A stretch of DNA of 29,107 bases from Atribacteria bacterium SCGC AAA255-G05 (GTDB lineage: Bacteria; Atribacterota; Phoenicimicrobiia; Phoenicimicrobiales; Phoenicimicrobiaceae): contig ASPA01000017.1 in NCBI GenBank assembly GCA_000405605.1, positions 1 to 29,107 of the forward strand. Direction: 5' to 3'. This document shows positions 16,756 through 23,040 of this stretch, piece after piece (position 1 is the first letter of the stretch; the number at the start of each line of letters is the position of its first letter). A model generated the notes under the pieces. That model was not told the DNA's origin and searched no databases. It worked only from the letters and a program-made list of their open reading frames with translations. Both the position numbers and the translations under genes were made by a program.

Positions 16756-16983
16756 TTATTCAGTAAGTTGAGATTCTTTTTCAAGTCTGGTTTCATCTAC
16801 AGTGTACTTCTGCAAACCTGCTAAAGCGGTAGCTGTGTCATAGACATCTTGGTCTAAAGCAGCTGATTTAATCTTAGCAAAGGTCTTGCTGTTGATGATA
16901 GGTGCTCCGGTTTCCGGATTAGTGCCTATTACCAGTCTAAACTGTAAGGATGAATCACGAGGAACTGTTATTACTGTGGCCAT
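16756..16983 (-). CDS. DUF1659-family protein
   Basis: 75 residues. SSLQFRLVIGTNPETGAPI followed by SKTFAKIKSAALDQDVYDTA is diagnostic of DUF1659. It is the first gene of the cassette, with AGGAGGTG 7 bases before the ATG and a well-formed promoter at 17044-17072. The ribosome-site stretch is almost identical to that of the DUF2922 gene. Function unknown. Confidence 0.88.
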   Translation of the reverse strand: MATVITVPRDSSLQFRLVIGTNPETGAPIINSKTFAKIKSAALDQDVYDTATALAGLQKYTVDETRLEKESQLTE

Positions 16984-17043
16984 TTATTTTTCACCTCCTT
17001 TTTTATGGATTTTGAATCAAGTAAAACCAAGAAGTATATGATT

Positions 17044-17072
17044 ATATTATCATATAACCATATATAAGTCAA
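17044..17072 (-). promoter_or_regulatory. Promoter of the DUF1659-YvrJ cassette
   Basis: Minus strand -35 TTGACT (17072-17067), 17-base spacer, -10 TAATAT (17049-17044), about 60 bases before the DUF1659 start. Confidence 0.65.
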
Positions 17073-17403
17073 TATTAATGTATTATCAGCTTCTTTAATG
17101 TATTAAGGTTCTTTTATCTTTGTTTATCTTTATATTGCTCATTATTTCATATAATTATAAGGGATTCTTCCCGATACAAGAAGGACTCCTTGACTTATCT
17201 ATATATACAAATATCATTTGTAGAATTAGTAAAATTAGTTATAATAAGCATAAGAATATATAAAGATATAGAAAAAGGAAAATTAGCGGTTAATTTTCGA
17301 AATTTCACCTCTGCCTGTGCGTGTTCGCACGCAGACAGATAGAGGCGTGCATAAACAAAGCAGTTTGGTCATTTTACGTTAGACGACATCTTGGAGGTTG
17401 AAT
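17073..17403. other. Intergenic stretch with GC-rich hairpin at 17308-17345
   Basis: Mostly AT-rich with no gene. The exception is a GC-rich hairpin: CCTCTGCCTGTGCGTG, loop TTCG, CACGCAGACAGATAGAGG, strikingly unlike its surroundings. GTTAGAC follows at 17378, then the ribosome site of the next gene. Confidence 0.6.
17378..17384 (+). other. GTTAGAC: candidate cassette boundary (integron R'-like)
   Basis: It matches the GTTRRRY core site at which integron cassettes join, 19 bases before the start codon of the 17404 gene. GTTTAAC at 18139-18145, 6 bases after the stop, matches the RYYYAAC core of an attC start. No full attC fold or nearby integron integrase is seen. Confidence 0.3.
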
Positions 17404-18132
17404 ATGTCATATTTTAATGATGCAGAAAAATTGATAAAACATGCAGAGAATCAATTTGGTAAAATCAAAAAGATTTATGAACAATCACTTCGTGAAAAAT
17501 CCATCAAATCAGAGCTTTTAATTGAAATAAAAAATTTAATGGAAAACCTAAGATCAGCTTTAGACTTTACCGCCCATGGATTATTTATTAAATATGGCGA
17601 CCAAGAAATATCAAATCCAAAAATCTACTTTCCTTACGCATTAGAGAAGCAGTCCAAATCCGATTTTCAACATCAAAAAAGGATTGAAAAATGTATACCT
17701 GGATTAAGTGTATCACGTCCTGATATTGTGATAAAAATTGGGTCATATCAATATTTCTCTGACCCAACTAATGTCTGGCTACCACAATTTATGGATTTGT
17801 GCAATGAAAATAAACATCGACAATTAACACCTCAAGAAAGAAGAGAAATTAAACAACTTAAATTGACATCTGGCAGAACTAGCATCAGTTTGGGGGAGGG
17901 AGCTTCTATATCTATGGGTTCTGGTACACAAATTCGGATGGGAAAGATGGTAATACCCGGAGGACAAAAGTTCGATGTAAATAATCCCCCTGCAACTATT
18001 GGCTCTGGAACAAAAGAAATAATCACATGGGTATCATTTCACTTTTCTTCAAATAATCAACCTGTTATTCCTTTTTTAGAACAATGCGTCGATAGTATTA
18101 AAAAAATTATTGAGGAGCTATCAGAATTATAA
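17404..18132 (+). CDS. Unrecognised orphan protein, possible gene cassette
   Basis: 242 residues from the ATG at 17404 (GGAGG 6 bases upstream; a TTG two codons earlier is an artefact). The N-terminal half is helical, with LMENLRSALDFTAHGLFIKY and, later, LCNENKHRQLTPQERREI; such H/NKH-bearing helices recall HEPN-like bundles, but there is no R-x4-6-H. The C-terminal half is a serine/glycine-rich beta region (RTSISLGEGASISMGSGTQI). No signal peptide. It is the only plus-strand gene nearby and is tightly bounded by cassette-like core sites. Confidence 0.75.
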   Translation: MSYFNDAEKLIKHAENQFGKIKKIYEQSLREKSIKSELLIEIKNLMENLRSALDFTAHGLFIKYGDQEISNPKIYFPYALEKQSKSDFQHQKRIEKCIPGLSVSRPDIVIKIGSYQYFSDPTNVWLPQFMDLCNENKHRQLTPQERREIKQLKLTSGRTSISLGEGASISMGSGTQIRMGKMVIPGGQKFDVNNPPATIGSGTKEIITWVSFHFSSNNQPVIPFLEQCVDSIKKIIEELSEL

Positions 18133-18306
18133 AACAGCGTTTAACACAGTACATACACTACGGGCTTAAACTCTTGCTCTTCTAGGAATTGCTCTCTTAA
18201 AAAGATGGCCTCTTCTTCTCTCTCCCGGTATTTTATTAAATGATTTATTAATCTGCTTTATAGCTTCTAGAGGTAAATAGCTTCTGGACATCTCATTACC
18301 ACAACC

Positions 18307-18504
18307 GCCCGCCAGGAGCTTTTTTTTGCTAAGAAGTTTAATTGAAATCCTCCACATACATAACAAGACTCTATCGGACATTCTACAAGAAATAATCTCA
18401 CGAATATCTTATCCGATAAAGCTTTGTTATGTATAGCAAAAAAAGCATTATATTTTTAACCAGCTAAAAGCCTTTTTAGCCTGGTAAAAAATATAAAGGC
18501 GGGC
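18307..18504. repeat. Nested long inverted repeats (multi-branch fold-back)
   Basis: Outer arms GCCCGCC (18307-18313) and GGCGGGC (18498-18504). Next, GCTTTTTTTTGCT (18318-18330) pairs with AGCAAAAAAAGC (18435-18446). Inside, CATACATAACAAGACTCTAT... (from 18355) pairs over about 23 bases with the stretch ending at 18434. A separate hairpin (18448-18496, arms about 22 bases around ACCAG/CTGGT) completes a three-way structure. Non-coding. Confidence 0.7.
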
Positions 18505-18697
18505 TAAACGAGATACTTTTTATCATAGGGCTAAATCTCTGTCCCCGGTAATCGCATGGCTCCCCTCCCTTCCCCCCTGTTCCTGCTCACTATACTTCTA
18601 CGTTTTAACATTTTTTATCTGCCTGCATGCATACGCGCCGGGTAGAGCAGGATAAAAAAACTAAAACTATCCTAAGAGTTTATATGTGCGGCATCGA

Positions 18698-18790
18698 TGG
18701 CGTTTATAGAAGACTCATCACCGCAAAAAAATGCAGGCAAACAATTTAAGCACGGATATTTTTTGCGGTACTGGCTTCTACAAACGCCAG
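18698..18790. repeat. Long hairpin, arms about 34 bases
   Basis: TGGCGTTTATAGAAG at 18698 pairs with CTTCTACAAACGCCA near 18775-18789, and ACCGCAAAAAA with TTTTTTGCGGT inside it. Few mismatches. It belongs to the same cluster as its neighbours. Confidence 0.75.
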
Positions 18791-18832
18791 GAGAAGAAAT
18801 TCCAAAGAGAAGAAAAAAGATGATCTTTCCCT

Positions 18833-18910
18833 GGCGATAGGTGAAAACTACATAAATAAAATATTTCTTTTCTTTTAACTTTTTATTTATGGATGTTTTT
18901 ACTTATCGCC
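18833..18910. repeat. Long hairpin with GGCGATA ends (copy A)
   Basis: GGCGATAGGTGAAAACTACA at 18833 pairs with the stretch ending ACTTATCGCC at 18910, about 30 bases per arm with few mismatches. A similar hairpin with CGCGATAGGT ends is at 20565-20636. Confidence 0.75.
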
Positions 18911-18936
18911 TAACCGTAAGGAATCCGAAAGTATTA

Positions 18937-19010
18937 GCCACCGAAAAAGAAGATAAAAAGCTCCCGCAATTATTCCTTCATTTACTTTTCGTCTTGTTTT
19001 TACGGGGGAT
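18937..19010. repeat. Dispersed repeat, copy A (copy B 20663-20732)
   Basis: GCCACCGAAAAAGAAGATAA plus following bases recurs nearly unchanged at 20664, and both copies end in TTTTTACGGG, with internal divergence. In both places it follows a GATAGGT hairpin by about 27 bases, so the hairpin and this block are one composite repeat unit. Confidence 0.8.
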
Positions 19011-19319
19011 TCGCCCCTACACTACTCGATATTACGTATAAACGATATATTTTAACAATAAATAGTAGTAATTTGCAAAAAAGATGTAAATATAGATTTA
19101 CGCTTTAGGTTAAAATATTTTCTCAAAAAAGAAGGATTTTTAAAATTTATGTCGAACTATAGATATAATCATAATTTAAATAGCCTAAAAGATTTAAAGG
19201 ATACGGGAAAATATAATATTAGATTTGCCTAAAACAATTTATAATTCTCTTTAGATGGAGAGTGAGAGAGATTTTATTTTTCTAAATTTAAAAATTTATT
19301 AATAATGGAGGTATTAAAA
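19011..19319. other. Intergenic leader of the zinc-ribbon genes
   Basis: AT-rich; TATAAT boxes occur (for example near 19159 and 19241) but none has a convincing -35 partner. No RNA motif is recognised. Confidence 0.4.
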
Positions 19320-19769
19320 ATGGCAGCGAAAAAGAGAGAGGAGACGAGAAGTTATCAGAAGAGTTTTTCGGAAGTTTTTTCAGCTATTACTAAGGCCTTG
19401 GAAGATCTTAAAATTGGAGTAGTTAGCAAAAACGAAAAAGAGGGAATAATCAATATATCTACGGGGTTTACTATATTTTCTACCGGAGGAGAAGGAGTTA
19501 TTGAGGTAAAATCTGTTCCTGATACTAGTGAAACTACTGTGACTATTGATATTAAACCCAAAATAAAAACAGTTCTTATTGATTGGGGACAAGCTTCACG
19601 AGAAATAAGAGAGATATTCAGTAAAATAGAAGAACATTTAGGAATAGTAATTACTGAACCTGTGCCAGAGAAGGTTGAGCCTTCAACTTCGAATACTTGT
19701 CCTTCCTGTGGTAAACCTGTGGGAGCAGCTGATAAGTTCTGCCAGAATTGTGGAGCAAAATTAAAATAA
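19320..19769 (+). CDS. Unknown domain with C-terminal zinc ribbon
   Basis: 149 residues from the ATG at 19320 (GGAGG 8 bases upstream); an ATG 15 bases earlier overlaps the ribosome site and is unlikely. Residues 1-110 form an alpha/beta domain (FSEVFSAITKALEDLKIGVV; GEGVIEVKSVPDTSETTVTI) resembling small lipid- or ligand-binding helix-grip folds, but I cannot name the family. The end is a four-cysteine zinc ribbon: CPSCGKPVGAADKFCQNCGA. No signal peptide. It sits 24 bases before another zinc-ribbon gene, so the two are likely one operon. Confidence 0.8.
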   Translation: MAAKKREETRSYQKSFSEVFSAITKALEDLKIGVVSKNEKEGIINISTGFTIFSTGGEGVIEVKSVPDTSETTVTIDIKPKIKTVLIDWGQASREIREIFSKIEEHLGIVITEPVPEKVEPSTSNTCPSCGKPVGAADKFCQNCGAKLK

Positions 19770-19793
19770 TCAAGAAGAAAAGAGGGGTAAAAA

Positions 19794-20246
19794 ATGTCTT
19801 TTTGTCCAAATTGTGGTAAAAAAATTGAAGGTGAGATAACTTTTTGTCCATCATGTGGTTTTAAACTGCAAGGAGAACAAGAAGGTTCTTCTCCGACTTC
19901 TTCTACTGCAAAAGGCAGAATAGTAAGTGGAGGTGGATTAAATACCAGGACCTATATGATTATTTCAATAGCTGGCCTGGGGGCATTAGCATTATTATCT
20001 CTTATGATGAGTGATAGCCTGGGCTTTATAATTTCGGCTGCTTTGTGTGCAATAATATATTTTTTAGGGATGAAAAAGTTTGAAGAAGGAGATAAGGATT
20101 CAGCTAAAAGAATTTTTTTAATTATTGCTGTTTTGACTGGAGTATTAGGATTCGCATTTATAGTAATAGGAAATTTTTTTGGTGCTGTTGATATTATAGT
20201 TGCTATCCCTATCTTTATGGCCTGGAATGAGATGGAGAAGAGTTGA
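19794..20246 (+). CDS. Zinc-ribbon membrane protein
   Basis: 150 residues. An N-terminal zinc ribbon (CPNCGKKIEGEITFCPSCG) is followed by a Ser/Gly-rich linker and about four membrane helices (MIISIAGLGALALLSLMM; GFIISAALCAIIYFLGM; IFLIIAVLTGVLGFAFIVIG; VDIIVAIPIFMAW). Ribbon-plus-membrane proteins of this kind are common; function is usually unknown. GAGGGG precedes the ATG. AAATCT/AGATTT with a T run (20260-20285) could be a weak terminator. Confidence 0.82.
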   Translation: MSFCPNCGKKIEGEITFCPSCGFKLQGEQEGSSPTSSTAKGRIVSGGGLNTRTYMIISIAGLGALALLSLMMSDSLGFIISAALCAIIYFLGMKKFEEGDKDSAKRIFLIIAVLTGVLGFAFIVIGNFFGAVDIIVAIPIFMAWNEMEKS

Positions 20247-20564
20247 TTTGAGAGGTTTAAATCTGTTTTTAAAGATTTTTAATTATCTTTAGATATGGTA
20301 AAAGGCTAAGAGAGGACGCCGATTATTATAACAGATGGTCGGAAGAAGGGGCTAGTTTCACTTTTCGAGGGAGAAGACTAAGCCACTCTTCGTCAGCCGC
20401 TGCATATTCTATATCAGTATAAAAATATATAAGAGGGGGGTGACTTTCCCCTGTTTACAAAAAGCAATACTCTCACCAGGTGAATTACTATTTGCCCTTT
20501 GAGTGTATTGCCCCTTCTCTGTTTTTCCTCTCTTGGTTCCCCCCCTCCCCCCTTCTCTTCTCCC

Positions 20565-20636
20565 CGCGATAGGTAAAAAAATCTTAAAGCAAAAAGGTCT
20601 TTTCTTTTTGGTTTGAGAGCTTTTTTTCTTATCGCG
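20565..20636. repeat. Long hairpin with CGCGATA ends (copy B)
   Basis: CGCGATAGGTAAAAAAATCT at 20565 pairs imperfectly with the stretch ending CTTATCGCG at 20636. It has the same terminal motif as the hairpin at 18833, with a different interior. Confidence 0.7.
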
Positions 20637-20662
20637 TAAATGCAAAGAGTTAAAAAGTTATG

Positions 20663-20732
20663 GCCACCGAAAAAGAAGATAAAAAGTTCCCGCTCTTATT
20701 CCCTCTTTTATTTTTTATCTTTTTTTTACGGG
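20663..20732. repeat. Dispersed repeat, copy B (copy A 18937-19010)
   Basis: Starts GGCCACCGAAAAAGAAGATA and ends TTTTTTTACGGGA. The copy can itself fold, since its purine-rich start is roughly complementary to its pyrimidine-rich end. Confidence 0.8.
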
Positions 20733-21273
20733 AAGAAGACTAAACCACGAGAGATGACAGATTCACGAAAAGGTTCGCAGATAGGGGCGGGGCAAGGGAG
20801 AAAGGGTCTCGATAATGCCCGCGCTTATGCTTGTAGAGTAGGAGGTGAATCGACCGCAGTTTTTCCTTCCCCCTTAATGCTTCCCCCCTAATGAATCATA
20901 GCCTAACCTTGTTTTTTTGCGGTGCTGAATAAAGCGAAGCAACAGCGGGGCCATAAAGAGCGTTACTGCCTGCATTGATGCTTAGAAGCGTCCCCGCGAG
21001 CGTAGCTTTTGAGCCAAGGAGCAAAAATAAAAAGAAGGGGGATAAGAGAGGGGTTTTAGGGGGGATTTAAGGGGGAAAGAAAATTACCCGCCCCGCACGT
21101 GGTACGTGGTTGGTCTGTAAAATTAGAATAGCCGGAGTAGATTAAATTAGCCAGGTGAACAATTGGATCAGCCAGAGTGGCCAGGATTGAGTAAATCAGA
21201 GTGATTAAGTAAAGTGGATTAGCCGGGATTAAAGAGAATTAAAAATAATATTGTAATTTCTTCGAAAAATCGC

Positions 21274-21301
21274 TTGACAACATTTTTAAAAGTGCTAAAC
21301 T
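21274..21301 (+). promoter_or_regulatory. Possible promoter
   Basis: TTGACA (21274-21279), 16 bases, TAAACT (21296-21301). A perfect TATAAT also lies at 21310 but lacks a -35. It could drive a short transcript ending at the terminator at 21386-21420. Confidence 0.4.
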
Positions 21302-21317
21302 ATTGCCTGTATAATTA

Positions 21318-21365
21318 TTAATTGCTTAACTCATATAAAGCAAAACAATAAACAATCTTTTTCAT
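21318..21365 (-). CDS. Possible 15-codon peptide or gene stub with ideal ribosome site
   Basis: On the minus strand AAAGGAGGT sits 6 bases before ATG at 21365, then MKKIVYCFALYELSN and TAA. The start looks like the front of a longer exported protein. It may be a truncated gene, a leader peptide, or chance. The opposite strand of this segment carries ACCTCCTTT, the anti-ribosome-site sequence. Confidence 0.3.
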   Translation of the reverse strand: MKKIVYCFALYELSN

Positions 21366-21385
21366 AATTATACCTCCTTTAATAC

Positions 21386-21420
21386 AAGCTCGCTCTGTCA
21401 TCGGCAAAGCGAGCTTTTTA
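21386..21420 (+). terminator. Intrinsic terminator
   Basis: AAGCTCGCT (21386-21394) pairs with AGCGAGCTT (21408-21416) and is followed by TTTTATTT. No plus-strand gene is close upstream, so it may end a short RNA from 21274. Confidence 0.7.
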
Positions 21421-21648
21421 TTTGCTAAAAAAATATAGTATAAAGTTTCATTTTTTTACGAGCCTTCTTTTGATATTTCTTTAATCCTACAAAGATAAGA
21501 GATGAAAACTAAGATAAGAAGTAAAAGAAAAGAAGCAAGAAAGAAATTCATTGGCCCCCACCCCTTAGTATATTAGTCTGCATTTTCCCGCTGAAACCCT
21601 TGTAAAATATAGAAATTACCCCTTAAAAAGTGAAGGGTTTTTGTGATT
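21421..21648. other. Intergenic region, nothing clear
   Basis: AT-rich, with AAAG/GAAA-rich stretches. The 3' end of the Prim-Pol gene enters here on the minus strand; a clear terminator for it is not seen. Confidence 0.4.
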
Positions 21649-22701
21649 TTAGTTATATAAAGATTTATCTATAACCTGTAATTCTTTTAATATTTTAATG
21701 GCATTTTTAATGGTGTTAGAGTTCATATGTGCTATTTTTGCCATCTTATTTATTGAAGGATATTCGCCCTCAAAAACAGTTCCTAAAAGACAAACTATTC
21801 CGCGTTGAGCACTAGTCAGCTCAGGCAATATTCTTATATTTCTAACCAAGATATTACTTTCTTTTAATTTGCCGTCTTCAAACTTATATTTACAATTATC
21901 ACATTTTATATAAGCAAGCTTACTTCTGATGCCACTACACCCGTAATTGTAAGATTTCCGGCAGGCCTTTTTTACCTCCGGTTCTGTTAAGGGAGTTGAT
22001 AGAGATCTATTTTTTCCGATAACTAATTTTTTTGAATATTCTTCCGTATTCTTATTTTGGAGCAATAAATTGTAGAGGATAAACAAATTATTGTCTCTCT
22101 CCCCTACCTGCAAATCCCTGCTTAATATCTGGCGTATGCAGTCAATTTTTTGACCGTGATATTTCGGTATTTTGAAAGTTTTACGCTTTCCGCCTTTTAG
22201 ATAAGAAGTCAATTCCTCTTCTTTTTTGATTAATAATTTTGGTAGGGGCAATATCTCACTAAGAGGAATTTCATAAATATATCGATGAGCTTTTATTATT
22301 GATGGAGGAGCTACAACATAATTTCCATTACTTTTTAATTCGAGTTTCCTGCCGAATAAGCTATTGGTGCTTTTAACATACTCGTCATTGATAGAAAAAT
22401 AATAATGGTAGCCCCTTCTTGTTCTGACCCTGGTTGTTTCTTTTATCTCTGGTAATATTTCTTCTAGCTCCGGTAACAGAGTAAGATCATCAACATCAAT
22501 AACTGCTAATTTACTTATATTACCGGTAATTATGCCAATATTTACATCAGTAAATTTATCATACCAATCAAAAACATCTTCTATCTTTGCTTTTTTATAT
22601 TGGAAAGATTTCCAATAGATATAAGGTTCTTTTTTGCTATTAATTGGTATTAGACTATATTCGTATCTTAGATACTCATTTATTATATCTGTATATATGA
22701 T
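21649..22701 (-). CDS. Prim-Pol primase/polymerase-type replication protein lacking a standard start codon
   Basis: The frame is open for 350 codons from just after a TGA at 22704-22702. The N-terminal part is a bifunctional primase-polymerase domain: YEYSLIPINSKKEPYIYWK, NIGIITGNISKLAVIDVDD (metal-binding acidic pair), TRVRTRRGYHYYFS and GNYVVAPPSII. The C-terminal part has two CxxC-like cysteine groups (CDNCKYKF) and a winged-helix-like tail (INKMAKIAHMNSNTIKNAIK). Such proteins prime or replicate plasmids and mobile elements. No ATG, GTG or TTG occurs in the Prim-Pol half. An ATA at 22698, 8 bases after AAAAAGGG, is the best-placed start; otherwise the gene has lost its start. A TTG at 22251 would remove the catalytic domain. 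Confidence 0.82.
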   Translation of the reverse strand: MIYTDIINEYLRYEYSLIPINSKKEPYIYWKSFQYKKAKIEDVFDWYDKFTDVNIGIITGNISKLAVIDVDDLTLLPELEEILPEIKETTRVRTRRGYHYYFSINDEYVKSTNSLFGRKLELKSNGNYVVAPPSIIKAHRYIYEIPLSEILPLPKLLIKKEEELTSYLKGGKRKTFKIPKYHGQKIDCIRQILSRDLQVGERDNNLFILYNLLLQNKNTEEYSKKLVIGKNRSLSTPLTEPEVKKACRKSYNYGCSGIRSKLAYIKCDNCKYKFEDGKLKESNILVRNIRILPELTSAQRGIVCLLGTVFEGEYPSINKMAKIAHMNSNTIKNAIKILKELQVIDKSLYN

Positions 22702-22740
22702 TCAAACCCTTTTTTGGCATGGCATGAATAAGGGGTTTGA
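22702..22740. repeat. Inverted repeat at the Prim-Pol start
   Basis: TCAAACCC (22702-22709) pairs with GGGTTTGA (22732-22739), with a GGCATGGCATG core between. It lies exactly at the start of the replication gene, so it could be an operator or origin element, or could mask the start. Confidence 0.6.
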
Positions 22741-23040
22741 CCGCTATATATCATCTCCAAGCCTCTGTGTAGTTTTTGAGCTGAGTACGATTTGTTAAGC
22801 TCTGTAGCGTTTTTTCTACCTTGAAGCGAAACATTTAAGTATAATAAAATAGAAAACCGGAAGGGGGACGTGGGGCAAATCTTTCGGTATAGATATAAAA
22901 AAGAAAGCGTAATTTTGGCAAATCGCGCTCCTCTTTTGTATTTAATATTATAACACTAAAAAAGAAATATCGAGAGAAAATGAAAATATTTTTTATCTTA
23001 TTTTTTAAAATATTCAAACATTTATTTTAATCAATTTCAT
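22741..23040. other. Intergenic region with terminator
   Basis: Apart from the terminator at 22893-22929 nothing is recognised. A small open frame on the minus strand has no ribosome site and a biased composition. Confidence 0.4.
22893..22929 (-). terminator. Probable terminator of the HD-GYP gene
   Basis: AGCG..ATTT, loop TGGC, AAAT..CGCT (22906-22929), followed on the minus strand by TTCTTTTTT. It lies about 110 bases past the HD-GYP stop. Confidence 0.55.

Larger units (their letters stand above)
20247..21273. other. Non-coding, repeat-rich kilobase
   Basis: No convincing gene. It holds C/G runs of 6-7, the GATAGGT hairpin (20565-20636), dispersed-repeat copy B (20663-20732), GAAGACTAAGCCAC/GAAGACTAAACCAC (20372, 20734), a GCGGGG/CCCCGC foldback (20944-20998) and a purine-rich stretch with repeated TAGCC-like units (21120-21235). 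Open frames here have no ribosome sites and consist of the repeats themselves. Confidence 0.6.

Noticed and set aside
18166..18381. Minus-strand open frame of 71 codons
   Set aside because: It overlaps the first arms of the hairpin cluster, has no ribosome site at its start, and its product is not recognised. The latter part (SYLPLEAIKQINKSFNKIPG) looks somewhat protein-like, so a gene relic is not excluded.
20409..20891. Open frames on both strands around 20.4-20.9 kb
   Set aside because: They are made of homopolymer and repeat sequence, with biased residues (KKKSSQTKKKR) and no ribosome sites.
21120..21235. Recurring TAGCC-like units suggesting a CRISPR or tandem array
   Set aside because: Units are short, unevenly spaced and degenerate, with no constant repeat length and no unique spacers; no cas genes are near.
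22835..23017. 60-codon minus-strand frame downstream of the HD-GYP gene
   Set aside because: It overlaps the probable terminator, has no ribosome site, and its aromatic-rich composition is typical of AT-rich non-coding DNA.
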